Shown here one piece after another: positions 38,441-51,815 of a DNA stretch of 64,000 nucleotides. Source of the DNA: Eulemur rufifrons (taxonomy: Eukaryota > Chordata > Mammalia > Primates > Lemuridae); NCBI RefSeq assembly GCF_041146395.1, contig NC_090989.1:172143501-172207500 (forward strand), given 5' to 3'. The notes below the pieces were generated by a model. It did no database searches, was not told the DNA's origin, and was given only the letters and a program-made list of their open reading frames with translations. Both the position numbers and the translations under genes were made by a program. Position 1 is the first letter of the stretch; each line of letters begins with the position of its first letter.

Positions 38441-41199
38441 TACTTGATACAAGTACTAGTTTTATCCAAACTAGTATATATGTTATATATTCTTTTTAAA
38501 AAGATATATATGTGTACATATATAAAAATTTCTATTTTTGTGCTTTTTATGTTTTATTTAATAATTAGGGAAAAAGAGATACTGTTTATAAAATGACCTA
38601 ACACAAACACAAAAGATTACTTAGCAAACAACTGAGTCAAGCCAATTTCTTAGGCAACCCCATATGGACATACTGCTCATTTAGGAACGAGGTAATCTTT
38701 CCTAATTCCTAATTCTCTGGCAGGGAGTGGGGGTGGCAGGAAGAGGATTCACAGTATCCTCGAGCTCCTGAATCCACCGGGGCTCATCCGACTAGACTAC
38801 AGCTCACCTCTACTGTATAGTAAAGGAATCAGAGACCTTCACAGTCCAAGGGCCTTTAAGCCTTGCTCTTCTAAATAATTTTCCTAAGTTCCATGTTCCC
38901 ATCTAGTGATGCCTCTACCAGGCTTTATTTGAATTCTAAAATAACATCTCAAAAATAAAAACAACTTTCAGATGCCCTGCCATCGTAAAATTATCCTTAA
39001 CATTCACGGATTCCTGACATTATTCCTGGCCATGATCGACTGTCTTGCTAGAAAATGCATTGTTTTCTAATTGTTCCATTCAACTACTTCTTTTCCCAAT
39101 GCAATAACATTAAGGAAAAAAAAAAAAAAAAAAAAATCCTGACTCTTCTAATAATTAGATATTATTTCCAATATATATGACATTATAATTTGATCCATGG
39201 TCCACTTCTCTTTAACGGTCTAAAAAGGCTTCTACGTACAGGACTCATAATCAATTACTGATCATGCTGAGAATAATGACAAAACTTACTAAGATATCCC
39301 AAAGTCTGTCAAATTCTTTAAATCACTTAACATATGACAAAATGACACATATTAAAACCTGAATTTTGAGAAGCAGAGTGAAGAGTAAAAACCTTATTTT
39401 TGATTTGTTTCTGAGAGCATGTCAGCGAGGAACATGGAAATAGATTTTGAGTGTTCCATTAGGGATGTTTTGAAAATGTGGCAGCTATCAGACTCACCGA
39501 CGGTGTGTAAACACAGAACCAAATGCAGTCGCCCAGGACCTTGCTATTCCTGAGAAGCACTGGCAGGTAAAGTGGAACCAGTGTGAAGGGGATGTGGAGG
39601 GCCAGACGTTCTTGGAAATTTTAATCAACTGGACATCGGGAAAGAAAATACAAAATCAACATTTACGAATTCATGACAGTGGGGAAAACTACTGCCAGGG
39701 AAGGAAGAGAAAAGAGCCTGGGGTGGACGGTTTTCCATTCTCTAGCTGAGGCAGAGAGGTTACCTTAAGTAAGAGGCCATTCTAAGTGGAAGTGGAGACT
39801 AAATGACAGGCTGCAAATTCATAAGCACAAAATCATTTTTATTCTTCTTAGACTAGACTATCAGGTAGAATACCAGCAGAAAGAACGGCTGCCTAGACCT
39901 TTAATCTTTTCAATTCTATGTGAAAGAAAAATCTGTTTTCAAGCAGGCCTGTATCTTACAGAAATACAGGGTAGTCATTTCAAAAATAACGTACATGTTG
40001 TGTAACGTGTTGGGCATTATATTTGAAAATAAATTTCTACAAGAGTTCTATTACTCTAGAAAGAAAAGATTCACTTGTAGATAAGGTATTTCAGCAAATA
40101 CATGTGGTATGTAATGAAATGGGTTTTGCTTTGTTAAAATAAATTAAAATGGGGACCAGGCCTGAAGAATGTAGGCAAACAAAGCCAGTCAGGCCTCATA
40201 AGTGACCCTAATCTTGCTTGGTTTGCAGACATAAATGAAATTTAACAAGCTAGTTTTTGTAAATGCCTATGTTAATGAAAAGTAAAACTTAAGGCTGACC
40301 AATCAGAAGCAACCAACTAACTTATAGTTATTTAACTAGAACTTTCTAGCAAGATAAACGAAATAAGGCAACAGTATAACCATAACTAATCAAATATTTT
40401 TTTTTTGCTTTACTTCCATGTTTGTCCTATGAAAGTCTTCCCCTACGGTCCCTCCAAGGAGCCCTGGAACCACTTCTGGTTTGGAGCTGCCCAATTCATG
40501 AATCACTGATTGTTCAGATAAACGTTTTAAAATTTTATGGTGCCTCTCAGTTTATGTTTTAACAGCTCCATGTCTCTGACATAAGCATGTATATAAGAGA
40601 AAAAGAGGATATTCTGCTTTATATTTAAATACACTCTAAAATTACAATAAATTAAAAATATGAGATAGCACATATTAATCTCAAAACATATTTATTAAAA
40701 CGTAAACCACTTGCATAATCCTGATACTGAAAATATGACATGTGGTTTTACCTCTTTGGCTTCAAATTCTAAAGATTTTGAGGCACACATCAAAGAGCTA
40801 AAAGAGCTGGCCTCATCTCAAATTTATACCAAATGACATTTTATTCTTTCAAACCTGAATTTAATCCTCCCTTTATTAAATTGTATTTGCTTGGTTGTTT
40901 GAGCAGACAATCATTGCAAGCTACTGAATCACTTACACATTCCATCAATTTCAAAACAACACATGCAGTAACACTGTCAATAAGCCTACTTCAGGTACCT
41001 CCCATTTCTGTAGATGTGCATTTACTCTAAATCTAAGTTTTAGAAATCATAATGGAATGAAACACCAAAAGTAAAACAAGCAAAACTTTTCATTATGCTT
41101 TAGAAAGGTTTGCCTAACTGATACTTAAAACAATGCTTTGGAGTATTATTTTCATGTCTACATTTCAGATGAGGAAATAGAAGTTTAAGGTGTATATTC
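38441..41199. other. Intronic, no gene seen
   Basis: TA-rich tract at 38465-38525, an A tract at 39116-39137, AT-rich unique-looking DNA elsewhere. Confidence 0.45.
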
Positions 41200-41590
41200 A
41201 GGTGACTAATGAGCATATGAAAAAGTGCTCATACGTCACGAGAGAAAGGCCACAATGAGATACCGCCACACACCTACCTGAATAACTGAAATTGAAAAGA
41301 CTGACCAGTACCAAACGTGAAGTTAAGTGAAAGATGGCAAATATAAAAGAGTGATAAATCACAATATATGATTCCATTTGTATTAAGTTTTCCTTTGGGG
41401 AGAAAGCAGAGTGGGAGAACAATTGTGGGGTACATTAGGAGGCTTCTAGGGTGCTGGTCATGTTCTATTTCTTGATCTGGCTGGCGGTTATATGGGCGTG
41501 TTCACTTTGTTAATAATTCATCAAGCTGTACACTTAAAATTTGTATACTATTCTGTATGTAGGTTATAAAATAAAAATTTAATAAATAAG
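41200..41590 (+). repeat. L1M 3' end
   Basis: 'ccacaatgagataccgccac', 'ctgaataactgaaattgaa', 'gcggttatatgggcgtgttc', 'atcaagctgtacacttaaa' and the A-rich end 'tataaaataaaaattt'. Looks internally shortened. Confidence 0.85.
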
Positions 41591-41689
41591 TTGATTAAAT
41601 TTTAAAAAATGATACTGTCATACAAAATTATTGCCCCTCTAAATGGGAAGAGTGTGCGTGTGTGTCTGAATTCATGTGCTACTCTGTAG

Positions 41690-41850
41690 CACATGAGTAG
41701 TAAGTACTATTATTATCACCACTCATAAATGAGGAAACTGAGTACCCAGAAGTTAAATAACATGCCCAAGATCCCACATCTAGTAAGTGGGAAAGACAGG
41801 ATTGGAACCCAGTCAGTCTGGCACCAGAGTCCCACTAAGAATCCTTTCCA
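41690..41850 (-). repeat. MIR SINE
   Basis: 'aaatgaggaaactgagtacc', 'aagatcccacatctagtaag', 'ggattggaacccagtcagtc'. Confidence 0.9.
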
Positions 41851-42020
41851 TTCTTAAACTATTCTGTGGCACTTAGGTAGCACATCTCTTTGTGGCTATT
41901 TGAAGGGCTTTGAAAATATGACTCTAACTTGGATCTAAACCAGGAAGCAAAGTCCAATCAAGTGAGGTACCTTCACCAATGCCAATCATTTACTATTGCT
42001 TTTCAAAATCAGGCCTCCAG

Positions 42021-42356
42021 GGCCTGGGTGTGGTGGCTCATGCCTGTAATACCAGCATTTTGGGAAGGCAAAGGTGGGGGGATTGCTTGAGGGCAGGAGT
42101 TCAAGACCAGCCTAGTCAACATAGCTAGACCCCATCTCTACAAAAAAAAATAAAAAAGGAATTAGCCAGGCATGGTGGCAGGTGCCTGTAATCCCAGCTA
42201 CTCGGGAGGCTGAGGCAGGAGGATCCCTTGAGCCCAGGAGTTCAAGGCTGCAGCAAACTATGATCATGCCACTGTACTCCAGTCTGGGTGACACAGGGAG
42301 ATGCTGTCTCTAAATGAATGAATGAATCAATCAATCAATAAATAAAACTAAAAAGT
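42021..42356 (+). mobile_element. AluJ-like dimer with (AATG/AATC)n tail
   Basis: No linker insertion. Right arm 'ctatgatcatgccactgtac'. Target duplication aggcctccag at 42011-42020 and 42357-42366. The A-tail has become a tetranucleotide repeat. Confidence 0.95.
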
Positions 42357-42366
42357 AGGCCTCCAG

Positions 42367-45317
42367 AGAACAATAGATTGGCTTAACTTTGGCAGAGTTG
42401 GGGTTATTGTGCAGACTCATGCCAACTGTCCTTTGCTTGTTATTCACTTACACAAGATGTTTTACATATTCTACATGTTGTTCTACTCATTTTCTACACC
42501 TTTGGAATTCTAAGTTCAAAATTAAAAATAGAAGCCAAAGCATAATTTAGGAAAACAAAACCCAAAGATAAAATTCTATGTAGTGGTCTTCTTTTAAATG
42601 TGTTCAAATTCTTAACAGACAACTACAAAACCCCAGTTTTGTTTTCTGTTTTATATCATTTTTATTCCCCATGATATAAAGAGTACTACTGTCTAGAATT
42701 CTTTAAATCAAAATGATGAAGACCACCAGCAGGACAAGCTCTATTGTTTTTCTCTCATCTCAAGCTCAGCTGGAAAATAAGAGAATTATAAAATATTTAA
42801 TGATACACTTCATAGGAATCCAGTTTAGTAAGTGAGTTATCTTGAAAAGACTCTTGTTTTAGACAGTTTGGTAGAGGAACTTAATTTCATATATATTGCA
42901 AACAAATATCAAACAAGATACTTATAAAGATACTTGCATTAGCTCCAAGAAGAAACTCAGCATTTGTACTAATAGTTAAGCAAAATAAATAGAAGTTTCA
43001 GCTCCAGTGCTGATATTATGCATGGAAATATATTTCAATTGGTAATATTTTTCCTGAATAATGTGTTTATTACCTGATCAAGAGAATTATCTTGTACGCT
43101 GACAAACAACAATAACAGGTCTTTTGTAACTTTGAGTGTCAGTGTATTCAACTGACTAATCCTTATAGCTAACAAGAAAAATCAATAGCTTTGAAATAAT
43201 TAGCTTTGGGTTCTCGGGAACCTCTACCTCGAGGCAGGTGGACAGGGTTCTACTAGAAATAATTACTGCCAGAACTACAACCAGTTTCCTTGCAAAATCA
43301 AATGAACTCATTTATACTATTTTTTAGACTCTGTTCTCTGAATTTCGTGAAATGATGCCAGGATTGAAAATACCCATTACATTTCTATGCTTTTAAACCA
43401 GTTTTGAAATTTCAAGATTTGGAAAATGTACTGTGAGATGAGCTGTGCATTCATTTTCCTGATATAGCTTGAGAAAAATAAAATAACTCCCACATACCTT
43501 TATCTACACAAGATGACAGCTAATCTCAAAAAAGTTGAAATAATCCAAGCGTTTGAAAATATTCCATAGGGTAAAGTAAAAATTTTTAAAGAGAATCTTT
43601 TTTTAAAAAAATGGTTCTGCCAGTGATTTTTTTCCTCCCCCCTCCCCACCCTGTACTTTTACAAAATCAAAATTCAAGATCAATCACTAAGAAAAGATGT
43701 TTCAAAGAAAACCCATTGACTGTCGTGGTAGATTTAATCTGTCAATGCCTCTCTATTATTCTTGGTACTGAATTTCAGGAGACACTGAAAGTTCAGTATT
43801 TTATTACAGTCATCTGTCCTCTGGGTACTCTGTGGTTCAAGCAGCTTAAAGAGCTGTGTGTTATGTCCATGGTATTTACAGATTTCGACTGGCGTGGGAA
43901 TCTCTGGGAGGAAAATGGTTCATCCCTTAGAAAAGAATAGGAAGAAGTAATAAGTGAATTAATAAATGATTAGAGATCCACGGATAATATTTCTATCTAA
44001 CCAATAAAAACAAAGTGCTTATATAAACAGAAAAATTTTTCATTTCGCAAATACTTTCTTCATTGCTGGGTGCCTTTGAACTCAGTAAGTTTGCTATTCC
44101 TGAACAGTACTGGAGAACTGAAGGTAAGTGCTGACAATATCTTACCATTTATTTTGTGAATCAGAAGGAAACAATTAGCAAAAACATAAAGTCACCAACT
44201 TATAAATAAAAACAGATAAGCATACTAATCTGAGGTAAAATATTATGCATGAAAAACAAAATAGGGTATTGCCAGTATACTTTATGGGAAGCCCACATAT
44301 TAAGTTCAGACCACATTTCTTAAAAAAAAAAAAAGTGGTATTTTTTTTCATTCATGATGTTCTTAGTTGATAATTTAGATTTCCCATGTATTCAGATATT
44401 TTATCAACCAACACAATTTATTACTCTAACACAATATTTAGATAATGATTTTCAAATAAAGTTTAATATCGAATGGTTGTAGCATAACCTACCTCACAGA
44501 CCTGTTAAGGGAATTATATGAAAACCATGTACATAAGACATTCAAAATATTTTGGTCTTTCCATGTAATAAGCATCCACCTAAAACCATGTTTTCATAGA
44601 CAATTGAGTACCTACAGTTGAAACAAAGCACATTTGTATTTAACTTGGCTACTAAATGAACTGATTAAATATTTATTGAATGCCTACAACGTACCTAGCA
44701 TGGTGTGGTAGCTACACTCTAGTTAGCTACACTGAAGTTGTAAAGATACACAGGAAGCAACAATAGAAACTATGAAACCATACACAGTTATTCAGTACTC
44801 AGTGTATATGTTACGAACTATAACAGTCTAAGATGAAAATTAAAAAGCATACAGAAGGAGGTGGGGCCATTATTTCCCAGTGATATATGATCCAATAATC
44901 CTATAAATTTCCAATATTGTAACACCTTCAGCATCTTTAAGGAAGGAATCTGAGGCTGACTCCTCTCTAAGTTATGTAAGTGTAGGACTAATCACTCAGT
45001 GTAAATTACCCAAATACCATTTCATGCCAACCAATGTTTCACTGTTTGGCATATCGTATCCTTTATATTCCCTTTCACCTCCCAGAACTTTATGTATACA
45101 CAGTCTCCAAAATAAGATCCTGGGGGCCGTTTATAAGCTTTCCATCCAAGATGAGAGTTAAGTCATCCTGTATTCCAGTGGAATATAAAGCAGAATTTGC
45201 ATCTGGGTCTGCAAAGGACATGTGTTGACTTATTAGCACTCTCAGCAGCAGGAACATCAGCTCATGACGGTGAGAAATCAAAGCATTATGTAATCTCAGT
45301 ACAAAGAGAGAGGTTAC
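42367..45317. other. Intronic, no gene seen
   Basis: Between the AluJ and the third SUCLG2 exon. Weak MIR at 44470-44560 ('taacctacctcacagacctg'). Open frame 43611-43940 has no family resemblance. Confidence 0.45.
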
Positions 45318-45460
45318 CTTAGGATCAGCTGTGAGCAATTTGAATGCTTGATATACTTGAGCTTCCTTTACACCACCACCAAGATCCAGGAAGTTGGCTG
45401 GCTTCCCACCATTAAGGAAAATGATGTCACAAGTAGCCATGGCGAGTCCAGCACCATTCA
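45318..45460 (-). CDS. SUCLG2: SUCLG2 internal exon (downstream of three): start of CoA-ligase half
   Basis: This 143-bp minus-strand exon lies between acceptor 'atttcacag' and donor 'aag|gtaacc'. The split codon completes Val, then [18 protein letters not shown] and 29 more residues ending [15 protein letters not shown] and N-F-L-D-L-G-G-G are the conserved signature of the CoA-ligase domain shared by succinyl-CoA ligase beta and ATP-citrate lyase. In the family the next residues are V-E-A-I-L-V-N-I-F-G-G, about 79 residues from the C terminus. No matching exon was seen from 45317 down to position 1. The exon ends on a codon boundary, so the three visible exons form an uninterrupted 402-nt in-frame block. 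Confidence 0.98.
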
Positions 45461-46167
45461 CTGTGAAATGCAATTGGCACATAAAACAGGATAAATTTAG
45501 CAACACGAAGGGTCCATAAACTTTTTCCCTCACCCACGTTGCCAAAAGAGAACCCTGTCATTACAAGGCCAATTTTTGCCCTGTTTGGAATTCCATTAAC
45601 CAGATGCATTTGTAGCCTTTTAGGATAACGAACCAGGACAAGTGCATACAGAGAATAAATAAAAAGACTGAAGAATGAGAAAATGGATTTACTGAGAAGT
45701 TAAGTCAATCTGGAAAACAGAAAGAAGGAAAGAGTTCAATCAATTTGGGCCAGTGGTAAAGGAGAGAGTATAGTTAGGTTCTGGAAAGGGTTAAGTTTCA
45801 GAGAATTTGGAAGGAGGAAAAAAAGCTATGAGAAGACACCTGGGCCTAAAAATTATATTGTTTTTAATATCCTTTAAGAGACTGGAGTAAATAATGGAAT
45901 TCTCTTAAATTTTTGCTTGCTGAGAATATGCTCCTTTGAATGTGGCATCTCTCTGGTACTGAACCACAGGGAGCTCACTTTTAATAGGATTTCATACTTT
46001 TCTACACTTAGTGCAGTCATCATGTTTATATAATGTTACCTGGATGAACTTAGAAAACAAATGAACAAAGGACAAGCAGAAAAAACAACACTCTTACCTC
46101 CTTGTTCCTCTCTCAAATTAATATAAGAAATGTTCACTAGCAACACAATCATTGAAACTAGAACCAT

Positions 46168-46312
46168 AGGCCATAGGGCTGGACGTGGTAGCTCAGGCCT
46201 GTACTCCCAGCAATTTGGGAGGCCAAGGCAGGAGAATCGCTTGAAGCCAGGAGTTTAAGACTAGCCTGGGCAATATAGCAAGATCCTGGCTCTTCAAAAA
46301 CAAAACAAAAAC
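46168..46312 (+). mobile_element. Left Alu monomer (FLAM-like)
   Basis: Single arm 'ggctggacgtggtagctcag' to 'tagcctgggcaatatagcaa', then an A-rich end. ctagaacca at 46158-46166 and 46313-46321. Confidence 0.85.
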
Positions 46313-47419
46313 CTAGAACCAAAATATGCCAACATCTTAGGAGCCTTTCTTAAGAAATCAAGTAGAGTTTTAACAAGGAAATTCTTGTTTTCCAGAGCTA
46401 ATTTTATTGCTCAATTGTACTTCTTGTGTTTCTTAAGCTTAATTACATGAAATTACTTTCCTCGGGTTAGAAAGGAAAAAGAATCCCCTGAACACAGCAG
46501 AAACTTTCCAGGTAAAGTGCCCTTCACTGTTTCTGACCCTTGAATTCCCCAGACAAACCTATGAACTCCAACTAATTTAATTACGTTTGGGGCAACTAAA
46601 ATAAAAATGGTTTATGTAGGATTTTAAAACAGTATGAAACGTGTTCATCATAGCTTTTGAGGCTGCTACTTGGTCAAATCAGGCACGTTCCTGCAGTGGC
46701 TACAAAGAATCTGTATTTAATTTGTTCTAAACACACCACTGTATCTTTGTCCTTTCGAAATGCCTACAAATATTGACAGTGCATTACCTTATCAGGATCA
46801 GAACAATGTGAATGATCTGGTACATTATAGTTATTGCTCCAATACAAAGAAAGAGCTTTTGGTATTACTTGTAATTGGATGTCATTTTCTATTGTATTGA
46901 ACAGCAAACTATTGGACAAGGTCTCTTCAATTCTGAATGTAATGATACTGTTGGTTTAATGAACTACAAATCTTTTTTATTTTAATTCCATTAAGATTAA
47001 GACCTCAGTTTCCAGTGCAATGAATTGGTTCTACCAGAAACAGTCTTGTGCAATTAAGTCCAAAGCATATAAATCTTAGCACTATAAGCTGTGAACAATA
47101 ACAGAAATTGTATTGCCTCTAATGGTCTCATTCTTATCTCAGCTGAATAAGCCATTTTAACAAATTTAGATAACTATGATGAGGTCAATTGTTTTATTAA
47201 TAAACTGGCATAATGGATTAAACATTTTAACATTCGGTTATCACAGAATCTGAAACTTCAGTAATATGATTAAATTAGATGTCCTCTTCTACTTCCTCTG
47301 CAAAAGCAATTTTGTTTTAAACCCAAATTTCAGAATAGTTCCTAACATATTAACACTAATGTGAGTACTAAAAGTTCTGATTTTTTTACTAAGGAAAGTT
47401 TAAATTAAAGAGACGCTTT

Positions 47420-47640
47420 CAATCAGTTCTCAACTGGGGTGATTTTGCCTACCTCAGACATCTGAAATGTCTGGAGACTTACTTTTTGTTAATAATTTAT
47501 TATGGTTTTGACAACCTGGGGCTGTTAGTAGCATCCAGAGGCCAGGATGCTGCTAAATATCTTCAAATGCACAGGGCAGCCCCCTATAGCAAAGAATTAT
47601 CCCACCCAAAATCTCAATAGTGCCAGTTGAGACACACTGA
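47420..47640 (+). mobile_element. MER20-like hAT-Charlie MITE, copy 2
   Basis: 'cagttctcaactggggtgat', 'gaaatgtctggagactta', 'aggccaggatgctgctaaat', 'gcaaagaattatcccaccc'. Contains a short internal insertion near 47485-47505. Confidence 0.8.
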
Positions 47641-47824
47641 TTTGAACCAGTGACCATTGATCGAAATGAACTTTGAGAAAAAATTTTGGAAAGTTTCCTA
47701 AGAATTTTTGGCTACAAAAAACTTGCATGTTTACTTCCTATTGGTAAATAACATTTCAGAAATCAGGGGTTCTGAAATTCTATAAAAATCCACAAAGCAT
47801 TCTTTTGATGTAACCACTTCTTAC

Positions 47825-47986
47825 CAAAGCAGGCAATGTTCCCATCCAGTCCTATGTATTTTAGATCATATCTGGCAGCTTCATTTTCAATGGGCTCATT
47901 CTCTGACTTGTCGTCCATAGCGAATATATCCTTTTGTCGGAATTCTGCATTGTCATCAAAGTTTATCTTGGCATCAAAACAGACAA
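47825..47986 (-). CDS. SUCLG2: SUCLG2 internal exon (middle of three): Mg-site Asp and linker to CoA-ligase half
   Basis: This 162-bp minus-strand exon sits between acceptor 'tttatttag' and donor 'g|gtaaga'. Joined to the previous exon, the split codon gives Val, followed by [17 protein letters not shown] and 36 further residues ending GLDGNIACF. The Asp in F-D-A-K corresponds to the second Mg2+-binding residue of the ATP-grasp nucleotide site in bacterial SucC. The stretch [14 protein letters not shown] is typical of SUCLG2 and differs clearly from SUCLA2, which has a Q-D-W-T-Q type sequence there, so this exon fixes the paralogue. There is no stop or frameshift. It ends with one base of the next codon. 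Open reading continues into both flanking introns by chance and is not coding. Confidence 0.98.
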
Positions 47987-48608
47987 CTAAATAAAGAAGA
48001 AAAGGAACATACCTGAATATCTCTTGAGATCTATAAATTAAGTTCTCCAGGTTAGTAGGCACAGGAGAAAGAAAAATAAGATATTGTCTTTTTTTTTTTT
48101 TTTTTTCATGCTATAGGCAGGAGAAGCTGTTAAGGCTTCCTTAACCTTTAAACTTTAGGGCTACAAAGACAAATATGACTTGGCCCCTATTCTCAAGGGA
48201 TTTACATTCCAGTAAAGAGCATATTAATTTGTATCTGTTGGTCTCTGTTCAATAAAATAACAACAAAAATTGCCATTACCCCCATTAAAAGCTACAGACT
48301 GGCACAGCTACATACAGCTCTGATTCACCATTTTTATTACATTTCTTATTTTTAGTGTTTAACCACTGATAATCACCTTTCCCTTCTGTACAAAGAGAGA
48401 CTAGACAATAAACTAATCCTTTTGTCCTCCTTTGTCCTTCTTCTGACATTGCAAAGTGAAATTTTTATTGAATCACTATCCTCTCAAATATTTCCAACAG
48501 ATTTAGTGGCAAGAATGTTGGGCCAGAATCAATTATTTTTTATTTGATCCTTAACTAACTCTGTAATTTTTTTTTTAATGTTTAAAATTTAAAAAATAAA
48601 ATTATGCA

Positions 48609-48740
48609 TAGCTGACCCTTGAACAACATAGGTTTGAACTGTGTGAGTCTACTTAGATGTGGATTTTTATTTGAGGTATTCAAAACTCACAGGTATGGAG
48701 GGTTGAGTTTTCACATACAGGGTTCCGACTGTATGTTTAA
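48609..48740 (+). mobile_element. Tigger2-like DNA transposon fragment
   Basis: 'agctgacccttgaacaacat' then 'ggtttgaactgtgtgagtct' and 'cagggttccgactgta' are Tigger2-type wording. Confidence 0.8.
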
Positions 48741-48835
48741 AGTGTACAACATGATGTTGACATACACACACACAGCAAAGTGATTTACTACAGTGAAGCA
48801 AATTAACATACTCATCTCCTCACATAGTTTTTGGG
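48741..48835. repeat. L1 3' UTR fragment
   Basis: 'gtgtacaacatgatgttgac', 'aagcaaattaacatactcat', 'ctcctcacatagtttttg'. The Tigger fragment probably inserted into this L1. Confidence 0.6.
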
Positions 48836-48879
48836 TTTTTTGTATGTATGTGTGAAAGCACTTGAAATACAGTCTTTAG

Positions 48880-49050
48880 CAATTTCCAGTACACCTTACA
48901 AACTCTGTAACCTTGATAAAATAACCTAGTTCCTCTCTGGGCCTTGGTTTTCTTATTGGGAAAAAATGGGAATAACAATCCTTGGGGAAACAATGGGAAT
49001 AACAATAAATGATTTTCTTACTGGAAAAAAATGGGACTAACAATTACAGA
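48880..49050 (+). repeat. MIR SINE with internal partial triplication
   Basis: 'gggccttggttttcttattg' is the MIR core. The phrase 'aatgggaataacaat' (or one base different) occurs three times between 48965 and 49042. Confidence 0.65.
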
Positions 49051-50759
49051 ACCTAAAATCCAGGCCACTTGTTTTCCCATTTTCCAAAGTTCTTATTAAT
49101 ATCTGTCAGTCTATGGAGATATTTTCACAAGGAACCTGATCTCCCTAATATTTAAGCTCCTTAGACCTGCGACTGATTCATTCTGGGTCAAAAAGAACAG
49201 AAATATTAATACATGAACATTTAGAGGGAGACTCTAGAACACTTAGTTTTCACTTTCTGTAATGAAAACAGAACTGAGATTCAAAGACCCCCTCGCTTTG
49301 GGGTCGGCTAAAACTAGGGCAGTGCCCTTGAATCATGCAGGACCATCTATGACTCTTCTGATTAGAGTCATAAAACCCTAGGAGACCACGACTGGTCAGC
49401 TGCAACACCAGGAGCCAGGCATTATCAGCACTACTGTCTCCACACTCTGGTGCAGGCAGAAATCTCCATGTTGTTGGTCAAGAGACCTGGACACAGTAAA
49501 ATTCATTCCACAATAGGGAGAGACCACAGAGCACTCTCCTTGATTTACAGATCTACTACATGTACAGTCAGGGAGGGACTGCAGTGGGGAGGGTGGCATT
49601 ATCAGTATCTGCGTTCTGACCTTTTTTATTATCTCTCTTGGAATAGAAATTGGTTGTCTGTGACGTCATGCCATCATAACATTCTTTTACTTAACTTGGA
49701 ATATTGGTAGGCAGGAATCTTTGACCGAGAATTCAGATACTACTCATTCTCCTCCAGCATTGATGATAGGTACCTGCCTCTTGAACGGGAAACAGCCAGT
49801 GAACATATCTGACTGAAAAGCAATGGCCATAGTTTGCTAATTCTACTTGCTTCCTAAGAAAAGAAAACATGGTTGCGTATGGCTTCCTCGGATTACACAG
49901 ACCCTGGGTAGACGGTTTATTCCCAGGATCTCCCTACCACGATACTCAAGCACTTTGACACAAATCGGTGAGAACCGACATATTACCATCTAAGAATACT
50001 TGGCATACACATAAATCCAGACCACAAATTACTTAAAGTAGCACTGAGTGATAAGAGAGAATCTTATATGGAAGTTAATGGAAGTTAATGTCTGCCTGAG
50101 TCCTTAATCTTGCCACAAAATGCCCAACCACTTTGCCTACACACTGTGAATACATGGAGTGAATGAGTAATTACTTTTCAGAATATTGAAATCTTAATGA
50201 TGGAATCCTTCAATTACCAAAGGAATTGGCCAATGTTCTCCGCTTGCTACAGTGGCATTTTCTCAGCGGTTAATGACCAGTATAATAATCAATAGAAAAG
50301 CAACTCCATTCTTGGCTTTCCACTGGGTTTATAAATACATTCTAATTAATTTATTAGTAATTTTAGTTCTTCCATTACTCATTGGCAAGACTACTTGTAA
50401 CTGACACCTTCAAAATAAATGGGCAAAGGCTATCAAATTGACTTCCTAAGTGAAGAGTTTCAAATAAAAGAATTCTTGGTTGAGATCAATAAACCAGTAA
50501 ATCAAAATAGCTCCAACCTGACTTTTGCCCCTTACAAAGACTACTGTTACTGGCTGCTTGAGAGGGAGTATAATTAATGCATATGTACGCAAAGTTCAGA
50601 AGGCAGTCCCAACTACATGGCTGCAAAACGAGATTTTCAAAAGATGCTTTCCTGTGGTAGGATATTCTCTCCAGGGGAACACGTTGACAGAAATGTACAG
50701 TTAACCCAGAGCTTCAAGAAGGTGACTGAGGGATAAAAGGAGTATGTATCACAATGGCC
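49051..50759. other. Intronic, no gene seen
   Basis: No repeat recognised. 50130-50480 is AT-rich unique sequence dense in TAAT motifs. Confidence 0.45.
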
Positions 50760-51560
50760 CCTTGCCAACTGTCCCCCCTCTGTAGGGAAAACTAAACGAC
50801 CTAACTGGGCCAATGTATGTATGTCCAAGTGCTTTGTAAGTAAGGGGAGTTAGGAGTTAATAAGGGCGGGAGGGGGAAGGGGTCCAAAATCAAATTGCCA
50901 CCCTCAAGGCTTCTGACTATGGTCAGAAGCTTAGAATTTTCATCCCCACCACCAGCCTCTAGGGAGGAGAAAGGGGCTGGTGATTGATCGTGCCTATGTG
51001 ATGAAGCTTCCATAAAAATCCCTCAACTATGAGGTTCGAAGAGCTTCTAAGTTGCTGAACACGTGGGGGCGCTGGGAGGTGGCTTGCCTGCAGAAGGCAT
51101 GGATGCTCCTCTCCCCTTCTCACATATCTTGCTCTATGTACCTCTTCATCTGGCTGTTCATTTGTATCCTTTAAAATGTCCTTTGTAGTAAATCAGCAAT
51201 AGTAAGTAAAGTGTTTCCCTGAGTTCTGTGAGCCATTCCAGCAAATGATTGAACCCAAGGAGGGAGTTACGGGAATCCCAAATTTATAGCCAGCCAGTCA
51301 GAGAGACCAGAGGCCCAAGCTTGTAATTGGCATCTAAAGTGGGGGCTGTCTTATGGGACTGAGCCCTTAACCTGTGGCATCTGACTCTAACTCCACGCAG
51401 ATAGTGTAAGAATTAAACTGAATCATGAGACATCTAGCTGGTGTTAACAGATCAGTCAGTGTGGGGAAAACACACACATGTGGTCCCAGAAGTGTTCTGT
51501 GTAGAGAGTACAGAAGGAGAAAACTGTTTGTTTTTTCCCGTTACACACAGTTCCAAGCAC
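50760..51560 (+). mobile_element. ERV solo LTR, family not named, copy 2
   Basis: TATA-like 'cttccataaaaatccc' at 51006-51021, then 'gtgtttccctgagttctgtg', 'ttatagccagccagtcagag', 'cttatgggactgagccctta', paralleling 13590-14140. The upstream half differs more, so the two may be sister subfamilies. Confidence 0.7.
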
Positions 51561-51639
51561 ACAAAGTGCTTTCCTGCCTTACTGTCTCAGTCTACAATAT
51601 TGTAACACATAAATGCTTTTCCTTGAACTTAACAATTTA

Positions 51640-51815
51640 ATGTACACTCTGTCATCAAAAACACCTGGGTATGAATTACAACCCTGACACTTCCTAGCCA
51701 GCTAGCCCTGGAAACATAATCTCTCTTAAGCCCAGTGGCCTTATCTACACAATGGCGATCACAGTGTTTTCTACTACATGCTATTGGTAGAAGGAGAAAC
51801 CGCATGTGAAGCACT
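51640..51815 (+). repeat. MIR SINE
   Basis: 'acctgggtatgaattacaac', 'agcccagtggccttatctac', 'atgtgaagcactcag'. Confidence 0.8.

Larger units (their letters stand above)
45461..47824 (-). other. SUCLG2: SUCLG2 intron, complete, 2364 bp
   Basis: GT-AG intron between the second and third visible exons. It contains a left-arm Alu monomer near 46.17 kb and a MER20-like element at 47420-47640. I see nothing recognisable in 46.33-47.42 kb. Confidence 0.93.

Noticed and set aside
45090..45545. 151-codon open frame covering SUCLG2 exon 45318-45460
   Set aside because: Both ends read through clear splice sites into intron. Only 45318-45460 is coding.
47763..48062. 99-codon open frame around the middle exon
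   Set aside because: Extends past both splice sites. The exon is 47825-47986.
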